From Conoideocrella luteorostrata (taxonomy: Eukaryota > Ascomycota > Sordariomycetes > Hypocreales > Clavicipitaceae): a DNA stretch of 64,000 nucleotides. The stretch is from assembly GCA_032433595.1 (NCBI GenBank), contig JASWJB010000007.1, positions 1 through 64,000 of the forward strand, read 5' to 3'. A model generated the notes under the pieces. The model saw only the letters and a program-made list of their open reading frames with translations. It was not told the origin of the DNA and made no database searches. Below, piece by piece: positions 22,068 through 35,621 of the stretch; positions within the stretch are counted from its first letter, which is position 1; each line of letters opens with the position of its first letter. Position numbers and translations under genes: made by a program.

Positions 22068-25000
22068 ATGGTACATACCGCGCACTAAGCGCTGCAAATC
22101 TTATTACCTGAGTAAGGCGCTGACAAGATGTATAGCTGCTGCTGCTGCTGCCGCGCTTGGTCGTGTTGGCCCTGCTCACAAAGACTGCTCATGCCCGCAG
22201 TTCATCTGACCGAGATCGGGTTGTGAACTGCTTGGCCAGATACAGTGGAGTCGATGTCGGCAGCAATGACACAAGTTACAAGACCGACTTTCCTGGAGTG
22301 ACTTGGGATGACCAAAATTGGCTTCTCAAGACCACCACCCTGGAGCAGGGTCGGTACCAGTCCAGAGGCTCGGTAGCCAACGGGTACATGGGCATCAATG
22401 TCGCAAGCATTGGTCCCTTCTTCGAGGTGGACAATATCACAACGGAGAATGGCGTCATTAACGGATGGCCGCTGTACTCCAGACGTCAGTCTTTTGCGAC
22501 AATTGCAGGGTTTTTTAACGCACAGCCAGACACTAACGGTACAAACTTTGGCTGGCTTTTGCAGTACGGATATGAGAGCGTCATCAGCGGCGTACCGCAC
22601 TGGAGCGGTCTCATCCTGGACCTCGGTGACGGCGTCTATCTGGACGCCAACACCGACAGCAAGACCATCAGCAACTTTCGCTCGACGTATGACTTCAAAG
22701 CCGGTGTACTGAGTTGGTCGTACAAGTGGACACCGGTTGGCCGAAACGAAAGCTTTTACGATATCAGGTACCTGCTGTTTGTCAACAAACTGCATGTCAA
22801 CCAGGCCGTCGTGGATCTTGAGATTGTTCCGTCTGTCGACTCCAATGCAACGGTCGTCAATGTGATTGACGGCTACTCGGCGGTTCGCACCGATTTTGTG
22901 TCGTCCGGCGAAGACAACGGCGCCATCTATTCGGCCGTGCGACCTACTGGAATATCGAACATCACAGCCCACATCTACGCCAACATGTCCGGGTCAAAGG
23001 ACATTGACTGGACGACGAAGAAGCTCGTGACTGATAAGCCCTACGTCAGCAGGAACGGGTCCTCCATTGCACAGGCCGTCACTGTTCCGTTTTCGGCGGG
23101 AAAACCCGTGCGCATCACCAAGTATGTCGGAGCAGCGTCAGGAGATGCATTCGCAGACCCTCAAGCGACTGCCAAAAAAGGAGCAATGACCGCTCAGTCT
23201 CAAGGCTTTTATAAGTCGCTGAGATCTCATGTGGAGGAGTGGGCGGCGGTGATGCCAACGCATTCTGTGGATAGTTTTGCCAACCCCAAGACGGGAAAAC
23301 TCCCGAAAGACAGCTACATTATTGATTCCGCCATCATAGCCGTGACAAACTCCTATTATCTGCTTCAAAACACAGTTGGTCCAAACGCACAGCAATTAGT
23401 TCAAGGCGCTCCAGTCAACATCGACAGCATATCTGTTGGCGGTCTTACCTCCGATTCCTACGCCGGTCTCGTTTTTTGGGACGCTGACCTGTTCATGCAA
23501 CCCGGCCTGGTCATCTCCCACCCCCAATCTGCCCAGCGCATCACAAACTATCGGGTCAGCAAGTACGGCCAGGCCAAGGCAAACGCGCAGACGAGTTACT
23601 CGAGCTCTAAAAATAAGACTGTGTTCTCCAGCGACGCAGCCATCTATCCATGGACGAGTGGCAGATATGGCAACTGTACCGCAACTGGCCCTTGCTGGGA
23701 CTATCAGTATCATCTGAACGGCGACATTGGCATCTCATTCATTAATCAGTGGCTCACAACGGGAGACACGAAGGCTTTCAAGGACAAGCTGTTCCCCATT
23801 TACGATTCCGTTGCGAGCATGTATGCCCAACTGTTGGCACCCAATGGTTCCTCGTGGACCGTGACTAATATGACTGATCCTGTTAGTAGCATTCGAACTA
23901 CCGGCGTAATATATACACCAATATAAATCCACATCTGGCTAACCATCTAGTAGGACGAATACGCTAACCATGTTGACGCCGGTGGCTATACAATGCCTCT
24001 CATTGCCGAAACGCTCCAAACAGCTAATACTCTTCGGAGTCAGTTTGGGCAGCAAAAGAACGCGACGTGGGACTCCATGGCGAGTAATGTTCTTGTACTG
24101 CGTGAGAATGGAGTCACCCTAGAGTTCACCACAATGAACGGAAGTGCCGTGGTAAAACAAGCAGATGTTATTTTAAACACGTTCCCTCTAATGTACACAA
24201 CGAACTATACCAGTCAAGATTCGCTCAACGACTTGGACTATGTAAGTGCCTCGAGTTTTAAGCTTCATTCCTTCTCTTCAGGGCCTAACAGACTATCACA
24301 GTACGCAAACAAGCAGTCGACTGACGGCCCAGCCATGACGTGGGCCTTCTTCTCAATTATTGCAAATGACATCTCTCCGTCTGGCTGTTCCGCATATACG
24401 TATGCGCAGTACTCGTACAAGCCATACGCCCGGGCGCCATTTTACCAGTTATCCGAGCAGCTGATTGACGACACGACCGTAAACGGAGGTACACACCCGG
24501 CGTATCCGTTCCTTACTGGCCATGGAGGTGCCAACCAGGTCACTGCATTCGGATACCTTGGACTGCGCTTACTTCCCGACGACATCTTACACATCAACCC
24601 GAATTTGCCGCCGCAGTTGGCGTATCTGAAGTATAAAACCTTCTACTGGCGCGGATGGCCTCTGCAGGCCTGGTCAAATGCTACGCACACTGGCGTCAAG
24701 CGTGCCGCCAATGTCGAGCCTTTGGATACTGCCGACCACCGCTTCGCCAATGCGACAATCACTATCGACATCGGCCTCAACAACAACGCAACGACATACA
24801 AGTTATCGCCAAAAGGCACCACAGTTGTGCCCAATCGCAACACCGGTTGTATTAATACCACTCCCGGTAATGTCATCCAATGCAGGCCAGCTATGTCCCC
24901 GGATGAAAATAGACCGGGCCAATTCCCAATCGCTGCGATAGATGGAGCCACGTCGACAAAATGGCAGCCAGCATTTGCGAGCAACCTAAGTTCTGTGACC

Positions 25001-25489
25001 GTGACGCTTGCTGAGCAGGACATCGGCACCATGATTTCGAGTTTCCATTTCAACTGGGCCCAGGCTCCGCCAGTTAATGCGACGGTGATTTTCCACAATT
25101 CGAGCCTGAAGAGTGTCGCCCACTTGGATCTTGCCGCAGCGAAGACCATGAACTACACGGTCGTATCACACCTTACAGGACTTGAGTTGTCGAATCCGTA
25201 CGTCGTGGGCACAACTAACCTTGATGCAATCGCGATCCCGACTGGAAACTCAACAAATGTTACCCTAAGTGAAGCTGTGCCAGCGGCTAGATATGCGACG
25301 TTGCTTATCGCCGGAAACCAGGCGCTTGACAAAGCTGACATCGAATTTAAGAACGGGACTGGCGCTACAGTTGCCGAATGGGCTGTTATTAGCAATGCGA
25401 GAAAGGAGAAGGATGATAAGTCTCAGAAAAGCAAGCTGAAAAGAAGCTTGACCTGGCGGGAGAAGTCGATGTTGATGGGCAAGAAGTGA
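22068..25489 (+). CDS. ath1: Acid alpha,alpha-trehalase, GH65, secreted or vacuolar
   Basis: Proposed exons are 22068-22070 (ATG only), 22136-23881, 23954-24241 and 24302-25489, all phase 0, giving 1074 aa. Exon 2 starts with a hydrophobic signal segment (LLLLLPRLVVLALLTKTAHA) that has no in-frame ATG before the TAG at 22133. An ATG immediately followed by GTACAT at 22071 and an AG at 22135 supplies the missing start; this first exon is the least certain part. GH65 marks include SVANGYMGINVASIGPFFE, the WDAD motif near residue 446, YHLNGDIGI, and DEYAN at 584-588, where Glu585 is the expected catalytic acid. The second intron falls exactly before DEYAN. The third intron lacks a stop but breaks the conserved LDYYANKQSTDGPAMTW if read through. 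The enzyme hydrolyses trehalose to two glucose units outside the plasma membrane or in the vacuole. Many N-glycosylation sites are present. Confidence 0.9.
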
Positions 25490-26693
25490 GATTTTGAGAC
25501 GGAAATGCCTTAACTAAATAGCAATACGAGACTCTGTGGTAATAATAATATTAACTTCTGATGAACTTGCTAGGCTTTTCTGCCGCAGTTACGAAGAGTT
25601 GTTGACGGGTGAACTGCACAAATTGTCAGCGCACGTTTGATGAGACCACGGACATACTTCAGCCAGTCTTGTAGGAGCAATCGTATTAATCGTAACAGCT
25701 ATCTCTGTAGTACAGCCACTCCTCGTTGCTCACTTAGCAGCGTTTTGATGTGCTGCTCTGGCTCTTTTAACCGCTCGTCTCTCTAAAAGAAAAAAAAATC
25801 CGCAATATACTTCGCTGATGTTCCGCGGGGAGTAAACCACTCATTTGCACACAGAACTAGTTGTTGAACCTAGCTTAGTGTTGTGAGATATACCTTCTGC
25901 TTCTTTTATTGTGTTGAAACTTTGCTTCCTAGTGGCATTTGGACCAGCCAGTCGTCATATCGGCACAGTTCGCTTTGTCGCGAGCATCAGTGCGCACAAG
26001 TCGCTCTTCGCAGCGCAGAGGTCAGCCGCTGAAGAAGTAGGAGGATGTGCGTAGCACGCCTCCTCAGTATTTTAGAAAGACGTTTTAACTGCCTTGGGAA
26101 CTTGGAAGACACAAGAGAAGGCAGTTTAAGATAAGTTTTCGGGTCACTGGCAAAGCGGCTTACAAAGTCGGTCCTCCGGATATTCTCAACATGCCACTTT
26201 CAGCTGTGATTGATAGGACCACGGAACAATTCGCAGCACGTTGGCTACCGATAGAGCACGAAAATACACCTACGGGCTGGTAGTCTCAATTCATCTACGT
26301 CGCATGTACTGGACGCCAAATTAACGGAGACCAATGGTGGCCTTCGCACATAACAGCACATTAAGCCTGACAAGTACATTCGCAACTGCATTAACGCAAT
26401 TGGAAGCAATTGTAGGACGATGCACTTCAGTTCATGACTCAAGTACAACCCGGAGTGAAATCTCGGATGTTCATCTCGATCCCGGCGCAATTCAACCAGC
26501 TTCAAACACATTCAGGACTGATGATGGGAGGCGGGACGTCAAGGCTAATAATTGCATTACGCGCTTAATTGATGACAAATATATACTATGAAGAATAAGT
26601 GCACGAAAATATTGCAAGGTTCATGGCCTCTTCTCAAATATTTATGCCGTTGCTCTACCGTTGACCAAAAAAAAACATCAAAGTCACCGTTCT
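25490..26693. other. Convergent 3' spacer, no gene seen
   Basis: This 1.2-kb stretch lies between the convergent trehalase and hexosaminidase genes. Only short frames without domains occur. Confidence 0.5.
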
Positions 26694-28598
<1,905 letters not shown>

Positions 28599-28869
28599 CT
28601 AGCCGTACATCCACCTGCGCGTCTGCAAGTTGACAGAAACTTCTCGCGTGCAGGGCGAGTTCGAGATTTAAGAAAAAGAAGCAACCGCGCACTGAATGAC
28701 GAGCCTGAGACCTGTCAACAAACAGATCTATGAATAGAAAGGGGGCGAAGCATGCGCCTTATGTATTGATGGAAGAATTAGCCAAGACAGTCCGTCGACC
28801 AAGTCAATTGATCCAATCACGCACCCCCAGCTTCGAGACATTTTGGCTCTGCGCGCTGCGGGTGTGACC

Positions 28870-28883
28870 GGGGGGGGGGGGGG
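28870..28883 (+). repeat. Run of 14 guanines
   Basis: A homopolymer of 14 G flanked by CC and AGCC, about 330 bp upstream of the hexosaminidase start. Its true length is uncertain because such runs are often miscounted by sequencing. Confidence 0.8.
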
Positions 28884-29757
28884 AGCCGATCAACCTTCAG
28901 CCAAGGACAGGCAAGATGTAACCCTATGGCAAGCCAGAGACGCCATAGAGCTGCCAACGCAACCACGCTATCGTGCACTAGCACGAGGCACGGTAACTTT
29001 CAGCATCGCAGCAAGGCCAGAGTGCGAACAGGGCCTCGTGGTGCCTGTGGCGCTGTGTGATATATTGCAGTAATGCTCGTTGCGGAGCACCATGCCGGAC
29101 AATACAACTTGGCAGTACGGAGTTATTGTTCATCAAACTCGTCGGGTGGTTCATGCATGGATGGCCCTCCGATCCAAACCCCCACTAAACCATACAATAT
29201 CCTCCGTTCGGAGGACAATGAGTTGCAGTTTGCAAAGGGGGCCGGGTAGTCACTCACAGTACAACCGGACCAGACTCTTTAGGTGGTGTCATGCTTTGCG
29301 TTGCACCGGGACAATCATCTTGAACAGGGGAGGGGGCTTGGGTCACGAGAAGATTCCACGACACCCGAGACATTCGTGATCATGGCTAGGGCAGTGTTGT
29401 ATTACCAGTAACGAAAGACTCATTTCGGCCCCATGGTGCATTGTCTTGTCTTGTTTGCTTCAGCTCAACGCGCCATCTGACGGGAGCAAACAGAACTTAG
29501 CTGGCGAGCATTATTTTAATAAATTATGAAAAGTGGCATGAAGGACTTTCATGACAACCTCCCTGCATAACACTGACCAGGTGGCTTCTGGTAAGCGCTA
29601 CGCGATTAGCTAGTACTCCAAGCCCCCGCATCATTCATCAAAAGCATATACATTGGGGGCATCAAGTTTTGGCACACCTTTAGGTCTTCCACGCTAGCGG
29701 GTATGCAGAAAACTTTGTGTCGCATGCTGTAGCTACTAACCTACTTATGCGTACTCT

Positions 29758-29775
29758 GTACGGAGTACTCCGTAC
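29758..29775. repeat. Perfect 18-bp palindrome GTACGGAGTACTCCGTAC
   Basis: Two TACGGAGT half-sites meet head to head to form a perfect palindrome. Single half-sites (TACGGAGTA or TACTCCGTA) recur in many other intergenic places in the window, and a near-identical palindrome is at 16708-16722. Confidence 0.75.
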
Positions 29776-31107
29776 TGCGTGCTAATAATGGAACTGGTCA
29801 AGTGAAGCCTGATCGTCACACTCCGAATGGCTCTGCAATAATCCACCTCGCCCTCAGCGAAGAGCAGACGGTCGGACAGCCAAACGACATGGACATGGGG
29901 GACCACGCAACCATGCTGAGCGGCGCCGGTCGCAAACCAAAAAATCGGCTCGCTTGGTATTCTGCCTCTGCGGAGAAATTTGCTCAGAGCGACCGACGGG
30001 TTAACTATCATTTTCCCCAGGTTGCATCGTGGAGAAGCTGGAGCTTCCCCCTGCCGCGCCTGCGGAGTAAACTTGGTTGAACCAAAGTCGACGCTTCAGC
30101 TCTCCAAATTGCCCCTCCCCCAATCCGCCAAGTTTTGTGCTGCACTGCATTGTTAGTATGGAGTACGGAGTAGTTGATGAGGCTTCAGCGAGCGGCCCAG
30201 GCCGACCGACGTCCTTTTCTCTTTCTCTTTCCCCGCAATGCCACGTTAACGTTACCTCCAAATATATTGTGCCGTGCCGCAGACGAGCATCTCACAGAAA
30301 GTGCACCACCGCATCAAGCCATCATGAAACTAGTGAAGTGTCTATCGATGGCGTCCTGGTTACAGCACAATTCAGCATACCCTATCGTTTTTTGCAGTTC
30401 GTTCCTAATTTTCAGCTTCTTCGCTACGTCACATGCAGTGTCGATGCTTGGCAAAGTTAAGGCAGTATATTGGATTCTGTAGAGCACCTGCACAGCAACG
30501 TTTAAAAGCAGCATTGCGCTGCACAATACTGCAAGTATACGCTAGGTTTGGTGGGGAATTGCGCAACTGGTGGTCGTCGCCTCGTTTCATCCGGTCTAGG
30601 TGATGCATAACATGCTCAGTTTGGAGTATTTATTGAAGTACCATTGGACAATGATGACGGGGCCACCACATGGCATGATGAACTGCATTCGCGAATCCGG
30701 CCCATGCCGCGCCAGGACGTCATTAAGCTACACAGACGGCCGGGTTGGTTCATTACGGAGCGAAGGGTCGGGAGTGTACCAGTATGAGGTATCTGCAAGT
30801 CTCGGGTCGGGCGGCTGCAACCTTCCCTCGGACGGATACCAGTATCTACCTCGCAGGTGCAATGTGCTGGTGATTTCATACGGGCTAGTTTGTAGTAGTG
30901 GTTGGCACAAAACGATTCTAAATGAGAAGGTCTGGAGGTGGTCATGTCCGCAAGACCATAACACTCAATCCAGCCAAAATAATCTCAACCCCGGACCCGT
31001 TCATGATCCCAGACTGAAGCATACTCTCAATCTGCCTTCTGGCCATCGTACCTATGTTATTTGGTATTTGCGCTATGGTCTTTATCTCTACCACACTCAG
31101 CATCTAT

Positions 31108-31144
31108 ACTAACTAACTAATTGACTAATTGACTAATTGACTAG
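31108..31144 (+). repeat. Short tandem repeat, unit ACTAATTG
   Basis: After two ACTA units the octamer ACTAATTG is repeated three times and ends in ACTAG. It lies in gene-free DNA. Confidence 0.75.
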
Positions 31145-31882
31145 TCGAGCTTTACTCGGCCAGACCAATACTTATTACGTCTTAAACTCAAAAAACAGTG
31201 CATTGAACGTCCATAGAGTCCAGGTTAGCATTGTTCAGGGTAGGTGTTTCTCCAACAAAGTGACAAGCAGAGAGCAACACATTCATTAAATAACACGAAC
31301 CAGGCAATCACATCGTTCAGGAGAACTGGCTCTGAGATACCGTACTCTTCGGGGGCCCTGTGCTGACTCTACCTTCCGGTCGCAGCCAATAGCTATGACC
31401 TTGATCTTAGTGCAGATCCCAAATTTCGTACAAAAGATTGTGACACTCAACCTAGTTGAAGGCAAAATACTTGCAACTCCGTCATTTGCAGTCAGGTATC
31501 GCTTTTAAGCCGCAATACAACAAACTGCAACACGGCGACCATTAGTAGTCACTAAATGGAAAACATGCAGCTAGCATCTACGCTACGGAAGCAATGAACA
31601 CTGCTAGGCGTCACCTAGTTAATGTAAAAAGAGGGCTGTCCACTAAATATCACATACAGCCAATGCTTACGGTATTTTGCGGGAGAGCCGGGATTTAGAC
31701 CATGACAGTGTTCGCATATCAAAATCACACTTGGACAGTATATTGGAGCTTGTATTGCAGTATATGTACGGGATGTTTAAGTTATGTTCAGTGCTCTTTT
31801 GCCGTATAGGAGACCAGTGTTGAGTGCAACAGACATGTTTCTTACGCTTCTCCATAGTTTCAGACACCCCAATTGGCCATCA

Positions 31883-32482
31883 TCAAGGCTGGAACACATC
31901 ATCGGGGCTGCCCTTCGTCTGGCGGCCCACGTTTTGTGCAAACTGGCCCTGATAGTTTCCAGGCGGGCTGTACTTGCAAACAACGAAATAACCATTTATT
32001 CCTCCCCTGCAGTTCTTCCAGGCGCATCCCATGTTAGTCGTTGCCTTCCAAACCACTTGAGTGAAATGGCCTGTGGCCGGCGAAAACCCAGGGTTCCCGA
32101 AGTTATATTGCGTGCGTTCACTTCCCCACATGTTCGTAAACTCGCCCCAAAAGTTATAATGGGATCGATAAGCAAGGTTCTCTCCAGCACTCTACGCACG
32201 GATGAGTCAACAAGATAAAGCGAGGTAGATAGATATGAGGGCTCTGAGGTACAGTGCAGTACTCACCTCATGGGAGAAGTTACATCTATCGGCCCACCTC
32301 TGCGATTTTTGAGCCAGACCATCGTCCCACACGATCGGATCAGCGCCGTGCTGACCGCGAAAGAAATTGTGCGACGCCAGCATTTCGTCCTTGAAATCAG
32401 CGCTTTGGCGGCTCTCCAAGACGACTGGGGATGCACTGGCCACTGCTAGCAGGGCACCGAATGCCAAGCTCGACAAGTTCAT
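31883..32482 (-). CDS. Secreted CAP-superfamily (PR-1/Pry-like) protein
   Basis: Two exons, 32482-32267 and 32191-31883, with a 75-nt phase-0 intron, give 174 aa. A signal peptide (LAFGALLAVASASP) is followed by the CAP domain: EMLASHNFFRGQHGADPIVW, RWADRC, SAGENLAY at 73-80, GHFTQVVWKAT at 113-123 and CKYSPPGNYQG near the end. The conserved cavity residues His38, Glu75 and His114 are present, as are the paired cysteines of the C-terminal half. The intron falls between HE and SAGENLAY. CAP proteins of this type bind sterols or lipids outside the cell, and some act in host interaction. The exact ligand cannot be read from the sequence. Confidence 0.92.
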
Positions 32483-34565
32483 TCTCAGATGAGACTTGGG
32501 GCAGAGTAGGACAATGAAGGAGACGGAAGAAGAAGATTGTTCGTCAATGGCTGTTGAGCATAAGGAATTCCTATTACCATGACAGGGGCTTTCACATTAT
32601 ACGAAATTGTATTCATTTTATATTCGTGGGACATGTGGAGGGTAAATTGTACGCGAGGTGACGATGTATTGGTGTTAGTCTCAGCGGAAAAGCACGACGC
32701 AGGAATTTGTGTACATTTCACTACGACAGTTCAATGCACCCAATCACGCAGCAGTGCAGGAAATAATGCTCTCATTGTTGTTGCACCATGACCAACAATA
32801 TCTTTGTCCGTACGAATATAAAGAGGTAACTTGGCGTTTTGGAATAGCGGCAATTGACCGCAAGTAGTCGAGAGAATCCTTGGACTTGCGTGGCTGAGTC
32901 TGTCCGGGGACCTGCATCTCCTTGGAAGTCTATTTTAGTGCATATCTGGGCGGAAACTTGGTGGAGCCAGGGTGATATAGCGGCCTTAGTTAATTGGAAG
33001 GCCACTGTGCGGCGATACGTACAGGGGGCCTCCAATATGGAGCATGGTGGCTCGGAATTACTACTTGCAGCGACGTCGAACGGTTGAGGTGATCCGAACG
33101 GAGAGCTGCATCTTTGGCCCCCATCTCACTTCCACAAAAGAGTCGGGATTAGTAGGTGTATTGCTGCGCGTCAAGTGAGACGCGTTTAACTCGATTAGAG
33201 GTCCGGATTATGCAATTAAATACTTTGTATAGTCCTTACAACAGTGATGGCCGCAGCAGGTGAACTGATTGGGAGCCAACAAGAGCTACAATCTCGCAAA
33301 TGCCACAGCTGAGCTACGCAAAGCCGCGGGTCAGAATGAGCGTATAACATAGTAGAATTACTTTGAACCAATGAAATCTAGTCTAGTCATTCCCGCCGGT
33401 GTGTTCTCGCTTGACGCAATGCCTCGTCACATCCATTTCTTGGCACGACATCGCAAGCGCAGCTTCAGCAAGTCCGTCTTCCATCCGTCTTCTTGGCCGA
33501 ATGGCACGGTATCAGTGACGAGTTTCTTGTTGCACTTGGAGGGATACTATAAGTAGTAGCGGCATTCATCGGGGATCTTTTGATACCTTTAAGAAGATGG
33601 TGAGCGAGACTGCAGGTGCATCCGCCGGCTTTCTTAGCATTCATGAGTACTTCGCATGTGTAATGGATTACTCTAGCAAAACATCATTACCGTCTCGCCA
33701 ACTGATAGCTTACAATGGGGCCGTCATGGGTGTGACAGCCGTGCTATGAGACGTAGAGCAGATCACCGTAAGGGTTGTCACCCCTTTCATCCCTGGCGTT
33801 TACTACACTTGTGTTGCCTCACTATAAACTAAATTAATTAATCGGCTCACGTCATACGTTAAAGACGAAGCCGAATAGCAAAGCGAGTTTCAAGAATTTG
33901 ATCGCTACTCAAGTGTCTTTCTGGAACGTGAGCATTTCGCATTGATGCATGAGCACACAGCAGCATGATTGGGCCTCGTCTGCTTCTCACCCGAAGGTAT
34001 AGTTTAACGCGCGAGCCTCTAGAGCATGTGCATATGACAGGCGGGGGGTATCAGTGGCACGTCCGAGCGGGTTTCTTTGAGCGTCAACTTGGTTACTCGA
34101 AGAAACCAACCGGTTGATTTCGCTTTCAGCTTCTTTGCCGAACGAACCCCTACGGAGTTCGATCCCTCTCATGTCTACCGCTGTAGACCGTCGAATTTTG
34201 CATTATCTCGGTCCGTCCGTAATGGACAACGACATCTCATACCTCGGCCGGTGGACCCCCCCTCCCCTCCGCGTTCCCCACATCGATCACGATGCCGTTC
34301 CGGAAGGTTTGTCTTCCCGCATCACCCGTCTTTGCACCGAGTCAGGGGGTTATGGCTGATATGGGAAATGAGTCCGTCCGTTCAGTGGTGTTCGCGCATT
34401 GGTAAAATGTATATAGGTCTATTATTCGCCGCGCCTCAAAACGAACCCCTGTATGTTGGGATCTCATCTTGGAGATAGTCTACTGAGCCATCGACAACTA
34501 CATATTGAATCATAAACGACTATATCACCAAGTTTCCATAGCGTGCGACACAAGACTGGCCCAAA
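32483..34565. other. Intergenic tract, no supported gene
   Basis: About 2 kb between the CAP gene start and the nitronate monooxygenase start. It holds the first copy of an exact 18-bp repeat (33045-33062; second copy at 36743-36760). A 62-codon frame at 34174-34359 has an ATG but no recognisable similarity. The last 300 bp are CT-rich, as expected for a promoter/5' UTR. Confidence 0.45.
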
Positions 34566-35621
34566 ATGGCGCCCAACGGACCAATCACCACACCATTCAC
34601 CAGGCTTCTGGGAATCAAGCATCCCGTCGTCCTGGCTGGCATGGCGCACACGTCTGGCGGAGAACTTTCGGCCGCAGTTTCTAACGCAGGCGGACTCGGC
34701 GTCATCGGCGGCTTGCAATACTCGCCAGATCAGCTTCGCGAAATCATTGCCGAGATGAAGGCCAACTTCAAGCAGCCAGATCTGCCGTTTGGTATCGACC
34801 TTGCTCTGCCACAGATTGGCGGCAATGCCCGTAAGACGAACCACGACTATACTCACGGAAAGTTGGAGGAGCTCATCGATATTACCATCGAGAGCGGTGC
34901 CAAGCTGTTCGTCTGCGCTATCGGGGTGCCACCGAAGCATATCATCGAAAAGCTGCACAAGAACGGAATACTTGTCATGAACATGGTCGGGCATCCAAAG
35001 CATGCCGTCAAGGCTCTGGACCTCGGGGTCGACATTGTCTGCGCCCAAGGCACCGAGGCAGGCGGCCATACTGGCGAAATCTCCAGCTCGGTTTTGGTCC
35101 CGGCAGTAGTCGACGTCGCTCGAAGATATAAGCCCCCTATGCTCAAAGGATCTACCGCACTTGTTCTCGCCGCCGGGGGCATCTGCAATGGTCGAGGTGT
35201 AGCCGCGGCTCTGATGCAAGGTGCTTCCGCCGTCTGGGTTGGAACTCGCTTCGTAGCCTCTGTCGAGGCCAACAGCAGCGAAGAACACAAGCAGGCCGTG
35301 GTGGACTGCGACTACACGGAAACAGAGAGAACCCTCGTTCTTTCCGGCCGACCTCTGCGAACCAAGCCCAACGACTACATCAGGAGATGGAACAAAAACC
35401 CTCAAGAAATCCAGGATCTCTGCAACCGTGGCATTGTGCCTGTGGAGCAGGATCTAGAGAATGGCGTCGATGACATTGAACTGCCACATTTCATGGGACA
35501 GGTTGCTGGGGCAATTACTCGAATTCAGCCAGCGGGCGAGATTGTTCAAGATCTCGTGAAGGAAGCAGCCGAGATGCTCAAGATTGGTGGAGAATATTTG
35601 AACGCCGGAAATAAGTTATGA
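34566..35621 (+). CDS. Nitronate monooxygenase (2-nitropropane dioxygenase family)
   Basis: A single exon of 351 aa. The TIM-barrel FMN enzyme marks are visible: VVLAGMAHTSGGELSAAVSN near the start, GGLGVIGGL (42-50), the flavin and substrate stretch QGTEAGGHTGE (161-171), LAAGGICNGRGVAAALMQGA (201-220) and VGTRF (225-229). The family oxidises alkyl nitronates such as propionate-3-nitronate to the aldehyde and nitrite, protecting cells from nitro toxins. The length is normal for fungal members, and no targeting signal is seen. The neighbours do not suggest an operon-like role. Confidence 0.93.
   Translation: MAPNGPITTPFTRLLGIKHPVVLAGMAHTSGGELSAAVSNAGGLGVIGGLQYSPDQLREIIAEMKANFKQPDLPFGIDLALPQIGGNARKTNHDYTHGKLEELIDITIESGAKLFVCAIGVPPKHIIEKLHKNGILVMNMVGHPKHAVKALDLGVDIVCAQGTEAGGHTGEISSSVLVPAVVDVARRYKPPMLKGSTALVLAAGGICNGRGVAAALMQGASAVWVGTRFVASVEANSSEEHKQAVVDCDYTETERTLVLSGRPLRTKPNDYIRRWNKNPQEIQDLCNRGIVPVEQDLENGVDDIELPHFMGQVAGAITRIQPAGEIVQDLVKEAAEMLKIGGEYLNAGNKL

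Noticed and set aside
34174..34359. Small + strand ORF upstream of nitronate monooxygenase
   Set aside because: It is 62 codons long, in a CT-rich promoter region, and no similarity is recognised. It may be part of a 5' UTR.
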